Counted from the stretch's first letter, positions 36,773 to 47,423 are shown. The stretch is 64,000 bases of DNA from Pannonibacter sp. XCT-53 (GCF_009915765.1 NZ_JAABLQ010000001.1:2604001-2668000); one strand, 5' to 3'. Made by a program: numbers and translations. Notes: generated by a model not told the origin, from the letters alone.

Positions 36773-37570
36773 ATGGGACTGTTCCGGACGCTCGCCAACA
36801 AGGCCCTGCAGCCGTTCAACTACATGCTGGTCAAGGCAGGAGACCAGGACCGCATCGCCAGCGGCACCGGCTACAAGTACGCGACCCGCCTGAACGCGCG
36901 GCTGCTGCCGCAGCTGGGGTACACCGTCCGGCGCGGCGCCTTTGCCGGCGCGCGCATCCTCAACCCCCGGGCAGCCGGCCCGAGCCCGGAACATGCCTGC
37001 AAGGTGCTTGGCCAGTATGAGCTGGAACTCCATCCGGCCCTGCTGGCCGGTCTGGCGCGCCGGCCCGGCGCCTTCATCAACGTCGGCATGGCGGACGGCT
37101 ATTACATCGCCTGCCTCAAGCATCTGGCCACTGCCCTGCCCGCCATCGGCTACGAGATCAACCCGGCCAGCACGGCGCTGGCCGAGGTGACGCTGGAGGG
37201 GATCGCGGGTGTGGAGATGCGCGGCGGCGTCACCGCCGAAAGCCTGACGGCTGACCTTGCCCGCCACCCGGACGCGCTGCTGCTGGTCGACATCGAAGGC
37301 TACGAGCGGGTGCTGCTCGACATCCCGGCCGGAGAGATGGCCCGGGCAAGCCTTGTGATCGAGCTGCATGACGACCTGGAGCCAAACATCACGGACCGCC
37401 TCACGCGGCACCTGGCGGCCACGCATGAGGTGACGATCCTCCGGCAGCAGGGGCGAGATCCGTTTGCGCTGGAGGAGCTGGACGCGCTGCCCAGCCACGA
37501 GAAGTTCCTGCTGCTGTGCGAATTCCGCGGCCCGGTGCAGACCTGGCTGCAGGCCGTGCCCAAGAGCTGA
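36773..37570 (+). CDS. FkbM-like SAM-dependent methyltransferase
   Basis: A 265-residue protein with a Rossmann-type methyltransferase core: FINVGMADGYYIACLKH (SAM-binding motif I with G-x-A-D-G), IGYEINPASTALAE (motif II acidic residue) and LLLVDIEGYERVLLDIP, the D-x-E-G-x-E motif characteristic of FkbM-type enzymes. The N-terminal 90 residues are unlike known domains I can name. An ATG at 36743 is also in frame; 36773 is chosen because GAGGGA lies nine bases before it. Substrate unknown, possibly a sugar or surface molecule. Confidence 0.7.
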   Translation: MGLFRTLANKALQPFNYMLVKAGDQDRIASGTGYKYATRLNARLLPQLGYTVRRGAFAGARILNPRAAGPSPEHACKVLGQYELELHPALLAGLARRPGAFINVGMADGYYIACLKHLATALPAIGYEINPASTALAEVTLEGIAGVEMRGGVTAESLTADLARHPDALLLVDIEGYERVLLDIPAGEMARASLVIELHDDLEPNITDRLTRHLAATHEVTILRQQGRDPFALEELDALPSHEKFLLLCEFRGPVQTWLQAVPKS

Positions 37571-37631
37571 ACGCGGACGCGGCCCATGACGGACAAGGCC
37601 ACCGGATAGAGGCCTCCCCCAGAAAAGGCCC

Positions 37632-37666
37632 AAAAAAAGGCCCCGGAGAGAGATCCCTCCGGGGCC
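37632..37666 (-). terminator. Intrinsic terminator of the gcv operon
   Basis: On the minus strand GGCCCCGGAG-(8 bases)-CTCCGGGGCC is followed by seven T residues, 23 bases after the gcvPB stop. Strong Rho-independent terminator. Confidence 0.9.
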
Positions 37667-37688
37667 TTGCAGCAAGCTCGGGCGACGC

Positions 37689-39281
37689 TTACTCGGCGGC
37701 GGCCGGGGTGACCATGGCCGGGACCGGGTCCTGATAGGTCAGGATCGGCGCACGGGCGGCACGGGTCTCGTCGAGGCGGCGGCGCGGGGCAAGGTAAGGC
37801 GCGCCGGTGAAGCGCTCCGTCTCGCCGCGCTTGGCCGACATGACGAGGTCACGCAGCGTGGCAACGAACAGGTCGAGGGCCGCCCGGCTTTCGGACTCGG
37901 TCGGCTCGATCAGCATCGCGCCATGCACCACCAGCGGGAAGTACATGGTCATCGGGTGATAGCCCTCGTCGATCATCGCCTTGGCGAAGTCGAGCGTGGT
38001 GACGCCGGTGTCCTTCAGGAAGCTGTCGTCGAACAGCACTTCGTGCATGCAGGGGCGCACGCCGAACGGCAGGGTCATCAGGTCCTGCAGGCCGACGCGG
38101 ACATAGTTCGCGTTCAGCACCGCATCTTCCGACGCCTGGCGCAGGCCGTCCGAGCCGTGGCTCAGCATGTAGGCCAGCGCGCGCACGAACATGCCCATCT
38201 GGCCGTGGAAGGCGGTCATGCGGCCAAACGGCTTCTCGCCGTCCTTGAGACCGGCTTCCGTCTCGACCATTTCCAGACCCGAGGCCGACTTGCGCACGAA
38301 GGGCAGCGGGGCGAACGGGGCGAGACGATCCGACAGGACCACCGGACCGGAGCCCGGGCCACCGCCGCCATGCGGGGTGGAGAAGGTCTTGTGCAGGTTG
38401 ATGTGCATCGCGTCGATGCCAAGATCCCCCGGACGGGCCTTGCCGACGATGGCGTTGAAGTTGGCGCCGTCGCAGTAGAAATAGGCGTTGGCCTCGTGGA
38501 TCGCGGCGGCGATTTCCATGATGTCGCGCTCGAACAGCCCGCAGGTGTTCGGGTTGGTCAGCATGATCGCGGCGATGTTGCCGGCGTTGTCGGCAATGGC
38601 CTTCTTCACCGAGGCAAGATCGACGGTGCCGTCTTCCTTGGCGTCGATGGTGACGACCTTGAAGCCGAGCAGCGCGGCCGTGGCCGGGTTGGTGCCATGG
38701 GCGCTTTCGGGAACCAGCACGATCTTCGGATCACGGCCGGCGGCGATATGCGCGGCCTTGATCGCCATCATGCCGCACTGTTCGCCATGCGCGCCGGCCT
38801 TCGGGCTCATGGCGACGGCGGAGGTGCCGGTCAGTTCCATCAGCCAGTCGCCCAGCTCCGAGATCAGCTCGACGGCACCCTTGACGGTGGACAGCGGCTG
38901 CAGCGGGTGGATGTCACCGAAGCCCGGCACGCGCGCCATCTTCTCGTTGAGGCGCGGGTTGTGCTTCATGGTGCAGGAGCCGAGCGGATAGAGGCCGGCG
39001 TCGATGGCGTAGTTGTTGCGCGACAGGCGCACGTAGTGACGCATCGTCTCCGGCTCGGACAGGCCCGGCAGGCCGATGCCCGACTTGCGCGCATGGGCGC
39101 CAAGCTCGGCCTCGAAGGCTTCCGGCTCGTCCAGATCGACGCCGGTCACATCCAGGCGGCCGATCTCGAACAGCAGCGGCTCTTCCATGTCGAGCGCGCG
39201 GTTGCCGGTGAAGGTCTTGGGACGGAATGCGGATCCGGCATCGCCGGCGGCCGTCGGACGGCCCTGATTGTTCATGCTCAT
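37689..39281 (-). CDS. gcvPB: Glycine dehydrogenase (decarboxylating) subunit 2
   Basis: The PLP-binding half of the glycine cleavage P-protein (530 residues). The cofactor Lys lies in [19 protein letters not shown]. Other conserved parts are [50 protein letters not shown] and [12 protein letters not shown]-like sequence. Together with GcvPA it decarboxylates glycine and loads the aminomethyl group onto GcvH. The start overlaps the gcvPA stop by four bases, matching the need for equal amounts of the two subunits. About 20-40 residues of N-terminal extension precede the conserved [14 protein letters not shown]. Confidence 0.95.
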   Translation of the reverse strand: MSMNNQGRPTAAGDAGSAFRPKTFTGNRALDMEEPLLFEIGRLDVTGVDLDEPEAFEAELGAHARKSGIGLPGLSEPETMRHYVRLSRNNYAIDAGLYPLGSCTMKHNPRLNEKMARVPGFGDIHPLQPLSTVKGAVELISELGDWLMELTGTSAVAMSPKAGAHGEQCGMMAIKAAHIAAGRDPKIVLVPESAHGTNPATAALLGFKVVTIDAKEDGTVDLASVKKAIADNAGNIAAIMLTNPNTCGLFERDIMEIAAAIHEANAYFYCDGANFNAIVGKARPGDLGIDAMHINLHKTFSTPHGGGGPGSGPVVLSDRLAPFAPLPFVRKSASGLEMVETEAGLKDGEKPFGRMTAFHGQMGMFVRALAYMLSHGSDGLRQASEDAVLNANYVRVGLQDLMTLPFGVRPCMHEVLFDDSFLKDTGVTTLDFAKAMIDEGYHPMTMYFPLVVHGAMLIEPTESESRAALDLFVATLRDLVMSAKRGETERFTGAPYLAPRRRLDETRAARAPILTYQDPVPAMVTPAAAE

Positions 39282-40624
39282 GCCAGCACCTCCTTGAGGG
39301 CGGCTGCAAAGGCAGCCCGGTCTTCGTCGGTGTTGATTTCGGTCGAGGCGACCACGAGAAGGTTGGCAAGGTCCGCCTTGCCCGGCTCCAGGCGCGACAC
39401 CGGCAGGCCGGCGATGATGCCACGGGCCGCAAGTGCCTCGACAACGTCATGCGCCGGCTTCGGCAGCCTGACGGTGAACTCGTTGAAATAGGCCTTGTTG
39501 AGGACTTCGACGCCGGCAATGGCCGAGAGCTGCTTCTTCAGCTTCACCGCATTGGCGTGGTTGATCCGGGCCAGACGCGTCAGGCCGGCTTCGCCGAGCA
39601 GCGTCATGTGGATCGTGAAGGCCAGCGCGCAGAGGCCGGAGTTGGTGCAGATGTTCGACGTCGCCTTCTCGCGGCGGATGTGCTGCTCGCGGGTGGAGAG
39701 GGTGAGCACGAAGCCGCGCTTGCCTTCCGCATCCACGGTCTCGCCGCACAGACGCCCCGGCATCTGCCGCATGTACTTCTGCTTCGTGGCGAAGAGGCCG
39801 ACGTAGGGACCGCCGAAGTTGAGGCCGTTGCCGATGGACTGGCCTTCGCCGACGACGATGTCCGCGCCCTGCGCCCCCGGCGACTCGATCAGGCCGAGCG
39901 AGACGACTTCCGTGAAGACGGCGATCAGCAGCGCGCCATGGGCCTGCGCCTTTTCGGCAATCGGCTTCAGGTCGATGATCTGGCCGTAGAAGGACGGCGA
40001 CTGCACGACGACGCAGGAGGTCTCGCCATCGATGGCGGCGAGGATGTCCTCGGTGCCCGTCGGGTCGGCCGGCAGGGACACGACCTTGTCGCCGGAGAGG
40101 TTCGACAGGCCCTCGACCACGGCGCGGTACTGCGGATGCAGGCCGCCGGAGATCACCGCCTTGTTGCGGCGGGTGACGCGGTGGGCCATCAGCACGGCCT
40201 CGCCGGTGCCGGTCGAGCCGTCATACATCGAGGCGTTGGCGACTTCCATGCCGGTGAGGCGGGCAACCTGGGTCTGGAACTCGAACAGGTACTGCAGCGT
40301 GCCCTGCGTGATTTCCGGCTGATACGGCGTGTAGGAGGTCAGGAACTCCGAGCGCTGGATCAGGTGATCAACGGTTGCCGGCACGTGGTGGCGGTAGGCG
40401 CCGGCCCCCACGAAGAAGGGCACCGAGCCGGCAGCGACGTTCTTGCCCGCCAGGCGGTTGAGGTGACGCTCCACCTCGATCTCCGACTTGCGCGTCGGCA
40501 GGTTGACAAGCCCCTTCAGCCGGGCGGCCTCGGGAATGTCGGCAAAGAGGTCATCGATGGAAGACACGCCGACCCGGGCCAGCATGTCGGCGCGGTCGGT
40601 GTCGGAAAGCGGCAGATAACGCAT
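39278..40624 (-). CDS. gcvPA: Glycine dehydrogenase (decarboxylating) subunit 1
   Basis: The N-terminal half of the split P-protein (448 residues), without its own PLP lysine. It begins [20 protein letters not shown] and contains [59 protein letters not shown] and [21 protein letters not shown], all typical of this subunit. It pairs with GcvPB. Many alphaproteobacteria have one fused GcvP, so the split form is a lineage marker. The OsmC-like gene lies 77 bases upstream. Confidence 0.95.
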   Translation of the reverse strand: MRYLPLSDTDRADMLARVGVSSIDDLFADIPEAARLKGLVNLPTRKSEIEVERHLNRLAGKNVAAGSVPFFVGAGAYRHHVPATVDHLIQRSEFLTSYTPYQPEITQGTLQYLFEFQTQVARLTGMEVANASMYDGSTGTGEAVLMAHRVTRRNKAVISGGLHPQYRAVVEGLSNLSGDKVVSLPADPTGTEDILAAIDGETSCVVVQSPSFYGQIIDLKPIAEKAQAHGALLIAVFTEVVSLGLIESPGAQGADIVVGEGQSIGNGLNFGGPYVGLFATKQKYMRQMPGRLCGETVDAEGKRGFVLTLSTREQHIRREKATSNICTNSGLCALAFTIHMTLLGEAGLTRLARINHANAVKLKKQLSAIAGVEVLNKAYFNEFTVRLPKPAHDVVEALAARGIIAGLPVSRLEPGKADLANLLVVASTEINTDEDRAAFAAALKEVLA

Positions 40625-40701
40625 CGTCTGGTGCGTCCTTCTTCGGCGTTACGGGAGCATGCTGGAGACGCAGGGACGGCACAGGCGGCCGCCCCGGGCG
40701 G

Positions 40702-41187
40702 TCAGGGTGCAATGAGGCGCAGGGGTTCCGGCGCCACGACAACGTCGCATTTCACCGAGTTGGCGATGAAACACACCTCATGCGCCTTGTCGTGCAGGTC
40801 GGTCAGCCAGGTTGGATCGGGCAGCTCGGCCGCGCGAAGGGTGAGCAACGGGCGCAGGGTCACCTTGGTGATGGCCATGCGACCGGGAGCGATCCGCTCC
40901 ATCAGCCCTTCGGCCTGGTCCTCGTAGGCGTCGATCAGGAGACCTCCCCGACGGGCAAGGTCGAGGAAGGTCAGCATGTGACACGAGGACAGGGCAGCGA
41001 CGAGTGCCTCTTCCGGGTCGACCGCCGCTGGCACCGAATAGGGCAGCGGCACGACATGGGGCGAGGAGGAGGCCGGCACATCCACGCCGCCGTCAAAGCG
41101 CCAGAGGTGACCGCGGGAGTATTTTCCCGGCTTGAAGTCACCTTCCATGCGCCAGTAGACGCCAGCCTTGTAGATGTGACCGCCCAT
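40702..41187 (-). CDS. OsmC family protein within the gcv operon
   Basis: A 161-residue OsmC/Ohr-fold protein. The two conserved cysteines are visible in VAALSSCHMLTFLDLARR and NSVKCDVVV, so a thiol peroxidase activity on organic peroxides is possible. It starts four bases after the gcvH stop and ends 77 bases before gcvPA, all on one strand, so it should be co-transcribed and riboswitch-controlled. ATG 41187 begins the conserved sequence; a longer frame overlaps gcvH. Why a peroxidase-like gene sits inside a glycine cleavage operon is unknown. Confidence 0.85.
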   Translation of the reverse strand: MGGHIYKAGVYWRMEGDFKPGKYSRGHLWRFDGGVDVPASSSPHVVPLPYSVPAAVDPEEALVAALSSCHMLTFLDLARRGGLLIDAYEDQAEGLMERIAPGRMAITKVTLRPLLTLRAAELPDPTWLTDLHDKAHEVCFIANSVKCDVVVAPEPLRLIAP

Positions 41188-41191
41188 GGGT

Positions 41192-41563
41192 TTACAGCGT
41201 CTCCACGTAAGCCTTGTAGGACGCTGCATCCATCAGACCGGCCAACTGACCCTTGTCGGCGATCTTGAGCTTGACGAACCAGGCGCCCCCTTCGGGATCC
41301 TCGTTCACATTGGCCGGGCTGTCCACCAGCGCCGCGTTGGTCTCGATCACTTCGCCGTCGATCGGGGCATAAACCTCGCTGGCAGCCTTCACCGACTCCA
41401 CCACGGCGGCCTCGTCGCCCTGCTTCAGCGCCTTGCCGGTGTCCGGCAGCTCGACATAGACGACATCGCCCAGCTGGCTCTGGGCGTAGTCGGTGATGCC
41501 GACGGTGGCGACGTCGCCGTCAACGGCAATCCACTCGTGGTCCTTGGAGTAGTAGGTGGTCAT
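41192..41563 (-). CDS. gcvH: Glycine cleavage system H protein
   Basis: The 123-residue lipoyl carrier protein that shuttles the aminomethyl intermediate among P, T and L proteins. The lipoylated Lys is in [32 protein letters not shown] and GAWFVKLKI are other family marks. It follows gcvT after 39 bases. Confidence 0.96.
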   Translation of the reverse strand: MTTYYSKDHEWIAVDGDVATVGITDYAQSQLGDVVYVELPDTGKALKQGDEAAVVESVKAASEVYAPIDGEVIETNAALVDSPANVNEDPEGGAWFVKLKIADKGQLAGLMDAASYKAYVETL

Positions 41564-41602
41564 TTCGTCAGTCTCCGGAAGTTATGCGGTACGGATCGGG
41601 GG

Positions 41603-42766
41603 TCACGCCCTGGCGGCGCGGACATAGCGGTGGGGAACGATCGGCATCTCGACGACGGTCGCCTCAAGCTCCTTGCCGCGCACGACAAGGGCGAGCTTCG
41701 TGCCCGGGGCCGCATGGGCCGCCGCGACATAGCCCATGGCAACGGGCACGCTAGCCGTCGGGCCAAAGCCGCCGGAGGTGACGATGCCGACGGTGTCGCC
41801 GCCGGGAACCTTGATCTCGGCGCCTTCGCGGGCCGGGGCGCGGCCGTCGAGCCGCAGGCCGACGCGCTTGCGGGCCGGGCCGTCAGCCAGCTCGCGCCGG
41901 ATCCGGGCAGCACCGGGGAAGCCGCCTTCCTCGCGGCGGCGCTTCTGCAGGATGAAGGTGATGTCGCCCTCGACCGGCGAGGTGGTCTCGTCGAGATCAT
42001 GGCCGTAAAGGCACAGGCCGGCCTCGAGGCGCAGGCTGTCGCGGGCACCAAGACCGATCGGCTTGACGCGCTCATCGGCCAGGAGCGCGCGGGTGATCGC
42101 CTCGGCCTTGTCGGCCGGAACGGACATCTCGACGCCGTCCTCGCCGGTGTAGCCGGAGCGGGACACGTGGCAGCGGATGCCGTCGAAGTCCATCCAGTCC
42201 GCGGTCATGAAGGCAAGCTCGGCCGCCTTCGGCGCATGGGCGGCCACGGCGGCCACGGCCTCGGGGCCCTGCACCGCGATCAGCGCCCGGTCCTCGATCA
42301 GCTCGAGGCGGACATTGGCCGGAAGGGCGGCGCGGATCAGCGGGTAGTCGACGTCCTTGCGCGAGGCGTTGACGACAAGGAACAGGCGCCCGTCATCGGC
42401 GGCCGCGACGGGACGGGTCACCATGAGGTCATCGACGATGCCGCCATCGGCATTCAGAAGGACGGTGTAGCGCTGCTTGCCGCGGCCCAGTTCTACCATG
42501 CTGGAGGGAACCAGCGCTTCCAGCGCACGGGCCGTGGTCTCGTGGTCCGGCCCGATCAGCCAGGCCTGGCCCATGTGCGACACGTCAAACAGACCGGCGG
42601 CCGCACGGGTGTGCTGGTGCTCGGTCATGATGCCGGTGGGGTACTGGACGGGCATGTCGTAGCCCGCAAAGGGCACCATGCGCGCACCAAGCTCGACATG
42701 CAGGTCGTAAAGGGGGGTGCGCTTGAGATCCGCCGCGTCGGCGGCGTGGGAATCGGTCGTGCCCAT
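41603..42766 (-). CDS. gcvT: Glycine cleavage system T protein (aminomethyltransferase)
   Basis: A 387-residue tetrahydrofolate-dependent aminomethyltransferase that releases ammonia and forms methylene-THF. Visible motifs: VPFAGYDMPVQYPTGI, LFDVSHMGQ, and SRSGYTGEDGVEMSVP, followed by LGARDSLRLEAGLCLYGHDL. The C-terminal barrel includes VGIVTSGGFGPT and VAMGYV. A TTG directly precedes it in frame, but ATG 42766 with GAGGA upstream is the likely start. It is the first gene after the glycine riboswitch. Confidence 0.95.
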   Translation of the reverse strand: MGTTDSHAADAADLKRTPLYDLHVELGARMVPFAGYDMPVQYPTGIMTEHQHTRAAAGLFDVSHMGQAWLIGPDHETTARALEALVPSSMVELGRGKQRYTVLLNADGGIVDDLMVTRPVAAADDGRLFLVVNASRKDVDYPLIRAALPANVRLELIEDRALIAVQGPEAVAAVAAHAPKAAELAFMTADWMDFDGIRCHVSRSGYTGEDGVEMSVPADKAEAITRALLADERVKPIGLGARDSLRLEAGLCLYGHDLDETTSPVEGDITFILQKRRREEGGFPGAARIRRELADGPARKRVGLRLDGRAPAREGAEIKVPGGDTVGIVTSGGFGPTASVPVAMGYVAAAHAAPGTKLALVVRGKELEATVVEMPIVPHRYVRAARA

Positions 42767-42821
42767 CAAAGGTCCTCGTCGTCAGTGGCGCCGGGACGGA
42801 CCGCAAGCGACCCATCCGCAA

Positions 42822-43060
42822 CCCCCTCTGTCCGAGAACCTGAGAGATTTCCCGACCACGCCCGGGTCTAGTTCCAGGGCGGCGCCGGTTACTCCTTCGG
42901 TGAGCGATCCGGCACGAGCCAGCGCGCTGCTTTCCAGAGCGTCGAAGCGAAGCGGTCCTTTTGCCTGAGAGTTTCCGGGGCGGTTGCTCCTTCGGCGCTG
43001 GTGCCCGCGACCGCCGTCATGCCTGACAGCGCCCCCTCGACCAGCCTCTCCCGCTGTCGC
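42822..43060 (-). promoter_or_regulatory. Tandem glycine riboswitch
   Basis: On the minus strand two copies of the glycine aptamer core follow each other. The first runs from GCGGGAGAG through CGAAGGAGCAACCG and AAACTCTCAGGCAAAAGGAC to a CTCTGGAAAG linker. The second has CACCGAAGGAGTAACCGG and AAATCTCTCAGG to GGACAGAGG. This is the two-aptamer gcvT RNA arrangement that turns on glycine cleavage when glycine is high. It ends 55 bases before the gcvT ATG. No strong U-tract terminator is evident, so control may be at translation. Confidence 0.93.
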
Positions 43061-43118
43061 TTTTTTCAGGGGCATCACAGCCCCTCACCGACTCGTCACG
43101 ACCCGAGACGGCGCGCGG

Positions 43119-43147
43119 ATTGTCTGATTCCGCCTTGCAGTTGTCAA
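43119..43147 (-). promoter_or_regulatory. Promoter of the gcv operon
   Basis: TTGACA and GACAAT on the minus strand are separated by 17 bases, about 60 bases upstream of the riboswitch. This predicts a leader of roughly 340 bases before gcvT. Confidence 0.65.
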
Positions 43148-43211
43148 TACGCGCCGCCCGGCATGGTTTCTTTGCCGGAAAAGCGCGGAATTCCGCCGGA
43201 ACCCGCCCGGC

Positions 43212-43844
43212 TCAGCGCCGTGCGCCCGGCTTCTGCGGGCTCTCGTCGAAGCCGAAGACCAGACGCAGACCGGGTTCGCCCGGCACGACGAAGGACTCAT
43301 CGACCAGCGTCCACAGCTCGGCCGGCGCACCGCTGCCGACCGTGACGGGGATCGAGAACATCTGCGTCTGCAGCGGGGCGTCCGTCTCCGACCCGCGCAG
43401 CAGCGACACGCGCACCGGCAGCACGATCTCGCCCCCCGGCCAGACCGGTCCCGGCGTGACGCGGCCCGACAGCCCGATCTTGACCATCACCTGATCGCCG
43501 ACGCGGCGGCAGTCGCGCGCCCAGTTCTCGATGTTGGCCTGGTAGAGCAGATGGCGGGGATCGTCCTGCTTGCCCTTCTCGTATTTCGTGATCAGGAAGG
43601 TTTCGGAGCGCAGCTGGAGCCGCGGGCAGTTCGGCTGCTGCTCGAAGGTGCGCGGATCGACCTGGATCGGCCCCTGCCCCGTGGTGACGATGCTGGTGAC
43701 GACGCTGCCCGAGCCGGAGGACGGCGTGGTCGGCGCGGTGTCGTCACCCGTCAGGCCGCAGCCGGCCAGAAGCCCCGCCACCGCAAGGACGGCTGCCAGG
43801 CGGCGCGGCGACGGACGGACGGCGGGGCTCTTGGCGTTCAGCAT
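43212..43844 (-). CDS. Putative exported lipoprotein
   Basis: A 210-residue protein with an N-terminal signal ending in a lipobox, LLAGC, near residue 29. Acylation would attach it to the inner or outer membrane. A Thr/Ser/Gly-rich linker follows, then a beta-rich domain with [38 protein letters not shown] and [20 protein letters not shown]. Two internal Cys (NCP, DCR) may pair. A GTG at 43856 is an alternative start. Similar lipoproteins are widespread in Hyphomicrobiales but I know of no defined function. Confidence 0.75.
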   Translation of the reverse strand: MLNAKSPAVRPSPRRLAAVLAVAGLLAGCGLTGDDTAPTTPSSGSGSVVTSIVTTGQGPIQVDPRTFEQQPNCPRLQLRSETFLITKYEKGKQDDPRHLLYQANIENWARDCRRVGDQVMVKIGLSGRVTPGPVWPGGEIVLPVRVSLLRGSETDAPLQTQMFSIPVTVGSGAPAELWTLVDESFVVPGEPGLRLVFGFDESPQKPGARR

Positions 43845-43946
43845 GCGATTGTCCACTCGTTCACGAAAGAAATCGGCCCGTGTCTATATCAGGTCACCCG
43901 AAGCTTGGCGAGCGCCGCCGGAGGCAGGCCGGACGTTCGGTTTCAC

Positions 43947-43975
43947 TTGACAGTCCCGGGGTGCATCACTCTATT
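43947..43975 (+). promoter_or_regulatory. Promoter of ispH
   Basis: TTGACA, a 17-base spacer and TCTATT predict transcription from about 43982. An ATG lies exactly there, but the ATG at 44006 has a Shine-Dalgarno and is preferred. Confidence 0.6.
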
Positions 43976-44005
43976 GCGCCCATGAGCCACGCTCAAGGAT
44001 CCGTC

Positions 44006-45007
44006 ATGACAGAGCAGACTGGGGCCCTTCCGGCCCTGGCAGTGAAACTGTGCGCGCCGCGCGGCTTCTGCGCCGGCGTCGACCGTGCCATCCAGATCGT
44101 CGAACTGGCGCTCGCCAAATATGGCGCGCCGGTCTACGTGCGGCACGAGATCGTGCACAACCGCTTCGTGGTCGACGGGCTCAAGGCCAAGGGGGCCGTG
44201 TTTGTCGAGGAACTCGACGAGATCCCCGCCGGCCACCGCGAGCGTCCGGTGATCTTTTCCGCCCATGGCGTGCCGAAGTCCGTGCCGGAAGACGCGCGCG
44301 GCCGGAACATGTTCTATCTCGATGCCACCTGCCCGCTGGTTTCCAAGGTGCACAAGGAAGCCGAGATCCATTTCCGCCGGGACCGCGAGATCCTGCTGAT
44401 CGGTCATGCCGGTCATCCGGAGGTGATCGGCACCATGGGCCAGCTGCCGGAGGGCACGGTCTCGCTGATCGAGACCGAGGACGATGCCCGCAGCTTCCAG
44501 CCAAAGACCGGCCGCCGGCTCGCCTTCATCACCCAGACGACCCTGTCGGTGGACGACACCAAGGGCATCGTCGAGGTGCTGCGCGACCGCTTCCCCGACA
44601 TCGTCGCCCCGCACAAGGAAGACATCTGCTACGCCACCACGAACCGCCAGGACGCGGTGAAGGTGGTGGCCCCGATGGTGGACGCCATGATCGTGGTGGG
44701 GGCGCCGAATTCCTCCAACTCGCAGCGCCTGCGGGAAGTCGCCGAGCGCGCGGGCTGCCCGCGCGCCGTGCTGGTGCAGCGCGCCTCCGAGCTGGACTGG
44801 GCCGATTTCGCCGGCATCCGCAGCCTCGGCCTGACCGCCGGCGCCTCCGCGCCCGAGACGCTGGTCGAGGAAATCATCGCCGCCTTCGCGGAACGCTTCA
44901 CCGTTTCGGTGGAGGAGGTGCGCACGGCGGAAGAAACCATAGCCTTCAACCTGCCGCGTGAGCTTCGCCTGATGGCGGAGGCCCAGAGCGCCAGCGTCGC
45001 CGAGTAG
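44006..45007 (+). CDS. ispH: 4-hydroxy-3-methylbut-2-enyl diphosphate reductase IspH
   Basis: The last enzyme of the MEP isoprenoid pathway, producing IPP and DMAPP by means of an iron-sulfur cluster. The 333-residue protein has the three ligand cysteines in [28 protein letters not shown] and [14 protein letters not shown], plus [17 protein letters not shown] and [14 protein letters not shown] 44006 follows AAGGA; another ATG at 43982 is in frame. It is the first gene of ispH-thrB-rnhA-dagK. Confidence 0.96.
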   Translation: MTEQTGALPALAVKLCAPRGFCAGVDRAIQIVELALAKYGAPVYVRHEIVHNRFVVDGLKAKGAVFVEELDEIPAGHRERPVIFSAHGVPKSVPEDARGRNMFYLDATCPLVSKVHKEAEIHFRRDREILLIGHAGHPEVIGTMGQLPEGTVSLIETEDDARSFQPKTGRRLAFITQTTLSVDDTKGIVEVLRDRFPDIVAPHKEDICYATTNRQDAVKVVAPMVDAMIVVGAPNSSNSQRLREVAERAGCPRAVLVQRASELDWADFAGIRSLGLTAGASAPETLVEEIIAAFAERFTVSVEEVRTAEETIAFNLPRELRLMAEAQSASVAE

Positions 45008-45013
45008 CCCGCC

Positions 45014-45979
45014 ATGGCCGTCTATACCGAAGTAGCCGACGAAGACCTCGCCGCCTTTGTCGCCCGATACGGCATTGGCCGTCTCCTGTCCTACAAGGGC
45101 ATTGCCGAGGGCGTGGAGAACTCGAACTTCCTGGTCCACACCGAGGCGGGGCATTTCATCCTGACGCTCTACGAGAAGCGGGTGAACCCGGCCGACCTGC
45201 CGTTCTTCATCGGGCTGATGCAGCATCTGGCCGAGAAGGGCATCAACTGCCCGCAGCCGCTCGAGGCTGAAGACGGGTCGATGCTCGGGACCCTCGCCGG
45301 CCGGCCGGCCGCCATGGTCACATTCCTCGACGGCATGTGGGTGCGCCGGCCGCGGCTGGAACATTGCGCGGCGCTCGGCCAGGCGCTGGCGGAGCTGCAT
45401 CTGGCCGGCCGTGACTTTGGCATGACGCGCAAGAACGCGCTGGATGTCAGCGGCTGGCGTCCGCTCTATGCGGGCTGCGAGGCGGAGGCCGACACCGTGG
45501 TGCCGGGGCTTTCGACCGAGCTGGCGCAGGAGCTGACCTTCCTGGAAGCCAACTGGCCGAAGGGCCTGCCCGGCGGCGTCATCCATGCCGATCTCTTCCC
45601 CGACAACGTGTTCTTCCTCGGCACCGAGCTGTCGGGGCTGATCGACTTCTATTTCGCCTGCACCGATGCCCTCGCCTATGACGTGGTGATCTGCATCAAT
45701 GCCTGGTGCTTCGAGGCCGACGGCGCGTTCAATGTCACCAAGGCGCGCGCGCTGCTCAATGCCTATCGCAAGGTCCGGCCCTTCACGGAAGCCGAGTTTG
45801 CAGCGCTTCCGGTGCTCGCGCGCGGCGCGGCGCTGCGCTTCCTGCTCACCCGCCTCTATGACTGGCTGCGCGTGCCGCCGGGGGCGCTGGTGACGCCGAA
45901 GGATCCGACCGAGTATCTGAAGAAGCTGCGCTTCCATCGCAGCGCCACGTCCGCCCGCGACTATGGTCTCGACGGATGA
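45014..45979 (+). CDS. thrB: Homoserine kinase (ThrB, APH-like type)
   Basis: A 321-residue kinase of the aminoglycoside-phosphotransferase fold used as homoserine kinase in alphaproteobacteria. [16 protein letters not shown] lies at the N-terminus. The catalytic loop [16 protein letters not shown] (HxD....N) and [16 protein letters not shown] with the metal Asp follow. It phosphorylates homoserine before threonine synthase (thrC, at 52533 in this window). Its stop overlaps rnhA by four bases. Confidence 0.94.
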   Translation: MAVYTEVADEDLAAFVARYGIGRLLSYKGIAEGVENSNFLVHTEAGHFILTLYEKRVNPADLPFFIGLMQHLAEKGINCPQPLEAEDGSMLGTLAGRPAAMVTFLDGMWVRRPRLEHCAALGQALAELHLAGRDFGMTRKNALDVSGWRPLYAGCEAEADTVVPGLSTELAQELTFLEANWPKGLPGGVIHADLFPDNVFFLGTELSGLIDFYFACTDALAYDVVICINAWCFEADGAFNVTKARALLNAYRKVRPFTEAEFAALPVLARGAALRFLLTRLYDWLRVPPGALVTPKDPTEYLKKLRFHRSATSARDYGLDG

Positions 45980-46452
45980 GCGACGACCAGCGCGTCACGA
46001 TCTACACCGACGGGGCCTGCTCGGGGAACCCGGGGCCGGGCGGCTGGGGCGCCATCCTGCGCTTCGGTCCGCATGAACGCGAGCTGTCGGGCGGCGAAGC
46101 CGACACCACCAACAACCGCATGGAGCTGACGGCGGCAATCGAGGCGCTGAACGCGCTGAAGCGCCCGTGCCGCATCGACCTCTACACCGACAGTGTCTAT
46201 GTGCGCGACGGCATCACCAAGTGGATGTTCAACTGGAAGCGCAACAACTGGCGCACCGCCGACAAGAAGCCCGTCAAGAACGCGGAGCTGTGGCAGGCGC
46301 TGGACGAGGCCCAGCGGCGGCACGAGATCTCCTGGCACTGGGTGAAGGGCCACGCCGGCCACCCGGAGAACGAGAGGGCTGACGAGCTGGCCCGGCTGGG
46401 CATGAAGCCGTTCCAGCGCGGCCGCGGAGGCCCGCCGGAGACCGCCGCATGA
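45976..46452 (+). CDS. rnhA: Ribonuclease HI
   Basis: A 158-residue RNase H1 that degrades RNA in RNA-DNA hybrids. The four catalytic acids are visible: Asp in [18 protein letters not shown], Glu in [13 protein letters not shown], Asp in [13 protein letters not shown] and Asp in [23 protein letters not shown] supplies the mobile His. It overlaps both neighbours by four bases, indicating a tight operon. Confidence 0.97.
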   Translation: MSDDQRVTIYTDGACSGNPGPGGWGAILRFGPHERELSGGEADTTNNRMELTAAIEALNALKRPCRIDLYTDSVYVRDGITKWMFNWKRNNWRTADKKPVKNAELWQALDEAQRRHEISWHWVKGHAGHPENERADELARLGMKPFQRGRGGPPETAA

Positions 46453-47423
46453 TGGCCCTGCGCAAGCCCGACCCCACCGCCAGCAAGGACGACGGCGCGG
46501 GCGGCGCGCGCGAGGCGGGCGATGCCTTCCAGCCCGGCACCGCGGCCGAGGCCGTGCGGCGCGTCCTGATTGTCGCCAACCCCACCTCCGGCGGCTTCCG
46601 GGCGGCCCGGCTGGACGCGATCTGCGACCGCCTCGGCCGCAGCGGCCACAGCGTGTCGCTGCACCTGACGCGGCGCGCCGGCGAGATCGGCGAGATTGCG
46701 GCCAACCCGGGTCTGACCGTCGGGGTGCTGGCCGTTGCCGGCGGCGACGGATCCGTCAACGAGGCCATCACCGGCTTCCAGTCGAACCGCACGCCGCCGG
46801 ATCTGGCGGTGATCCCCTCCGGCACGGCCAATGTGCTGGCCGCGGAGCTGGGGCTGCCGCGCAAGCCCGAGGCGATCGCCGGGATGATCGCGCGCCGGCG
46901 CACGGCGCCGCTGCACTACGGTCTTGCCAATGGCCGTCCCTTCGTCCTGATGGCCTCCGCCGGCGTCGACGCGGAGGTGGTGCATGCCGTACCGCTGGCG
47001 CTGAAGCGCCGCTTCGGCAAGCTTGCCTATGCCATGGTCGGCATCGAGGTGGCGCTGTCCCGCAAGGGCGAGGACCTGACCGTCATCGCCGATGGCGAGA
47101 CGATCCGCTGCCGGCTGGCGGTGGCGACCAAGAGCCGCTGCTACGGCGGGCCTTTCGTCATCTGCCGCGCGGCATCGGTCACGGAGCCCGGCCTGCATCT
47201 GGTCACGCTGGAACGGGACACGGCACTGTCGGCGCTGCGCTACGTGGTCGCCCTAGCGCTCGGACGGCTGGACCGGGCGCGCGGCGTCAGGGTCCTGAAG
47301 GCGGAGCACATCACGATCTCGGCTGACCGGCGGGTGCCGGCACAGGTCGACGGCGACCCCTTCGGCGTGACGCCGCTGACGATCGAGCCGGCCGCAGTTC
47401 CCGTGCGGATCATCATTCCCTAA
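46449..47423 (+). CDS. Diacylglycerol kinase family lipid kinase
   Basis: A 324-residue protein with the DAGK catalytic domain: [20 protein letters not shown] and the nucleotide loop [15 protein letters not shown] (GGDG followed by Ser), then [17 protein letters not shown] and the C-terminal beta-sandwich ([19 protein letters not shown]). The first 35 residues are a charged, low-complexity extension. Substrates in this family include diacylglycerol, sphingoid bases and other lipids; the window does not decide. Last gene of the ispH operon. Confidence 0.88.
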   Translation: MMALRKPDPTASKDDGAGGAREAGDAFQPGTAAEAVRRVLIVANPTSGGFRAARLDAICDRLGRSGHSVSLHLTRRAGEIGEIAANPGLTVGVLAVAGGDGSVNEAITGFQSNRTPPDLAVIPSGTANVLAAELGLPRKPEAIAGMIARRRTAPLHYGLANGRPFVLMASAGVDAEVVHAVPLALKRRFGKLAYAMVGIEVALSRKGEDLTVIADGETIRCRLAVATKSRCYGGPFVICRAASVTEPGLHLVTLERDTALSALRYVVALALGRLDRARGVRVLKAEHITISADRRVPAQVDGDPFGVTPLTIEPAAVPVRIIIP

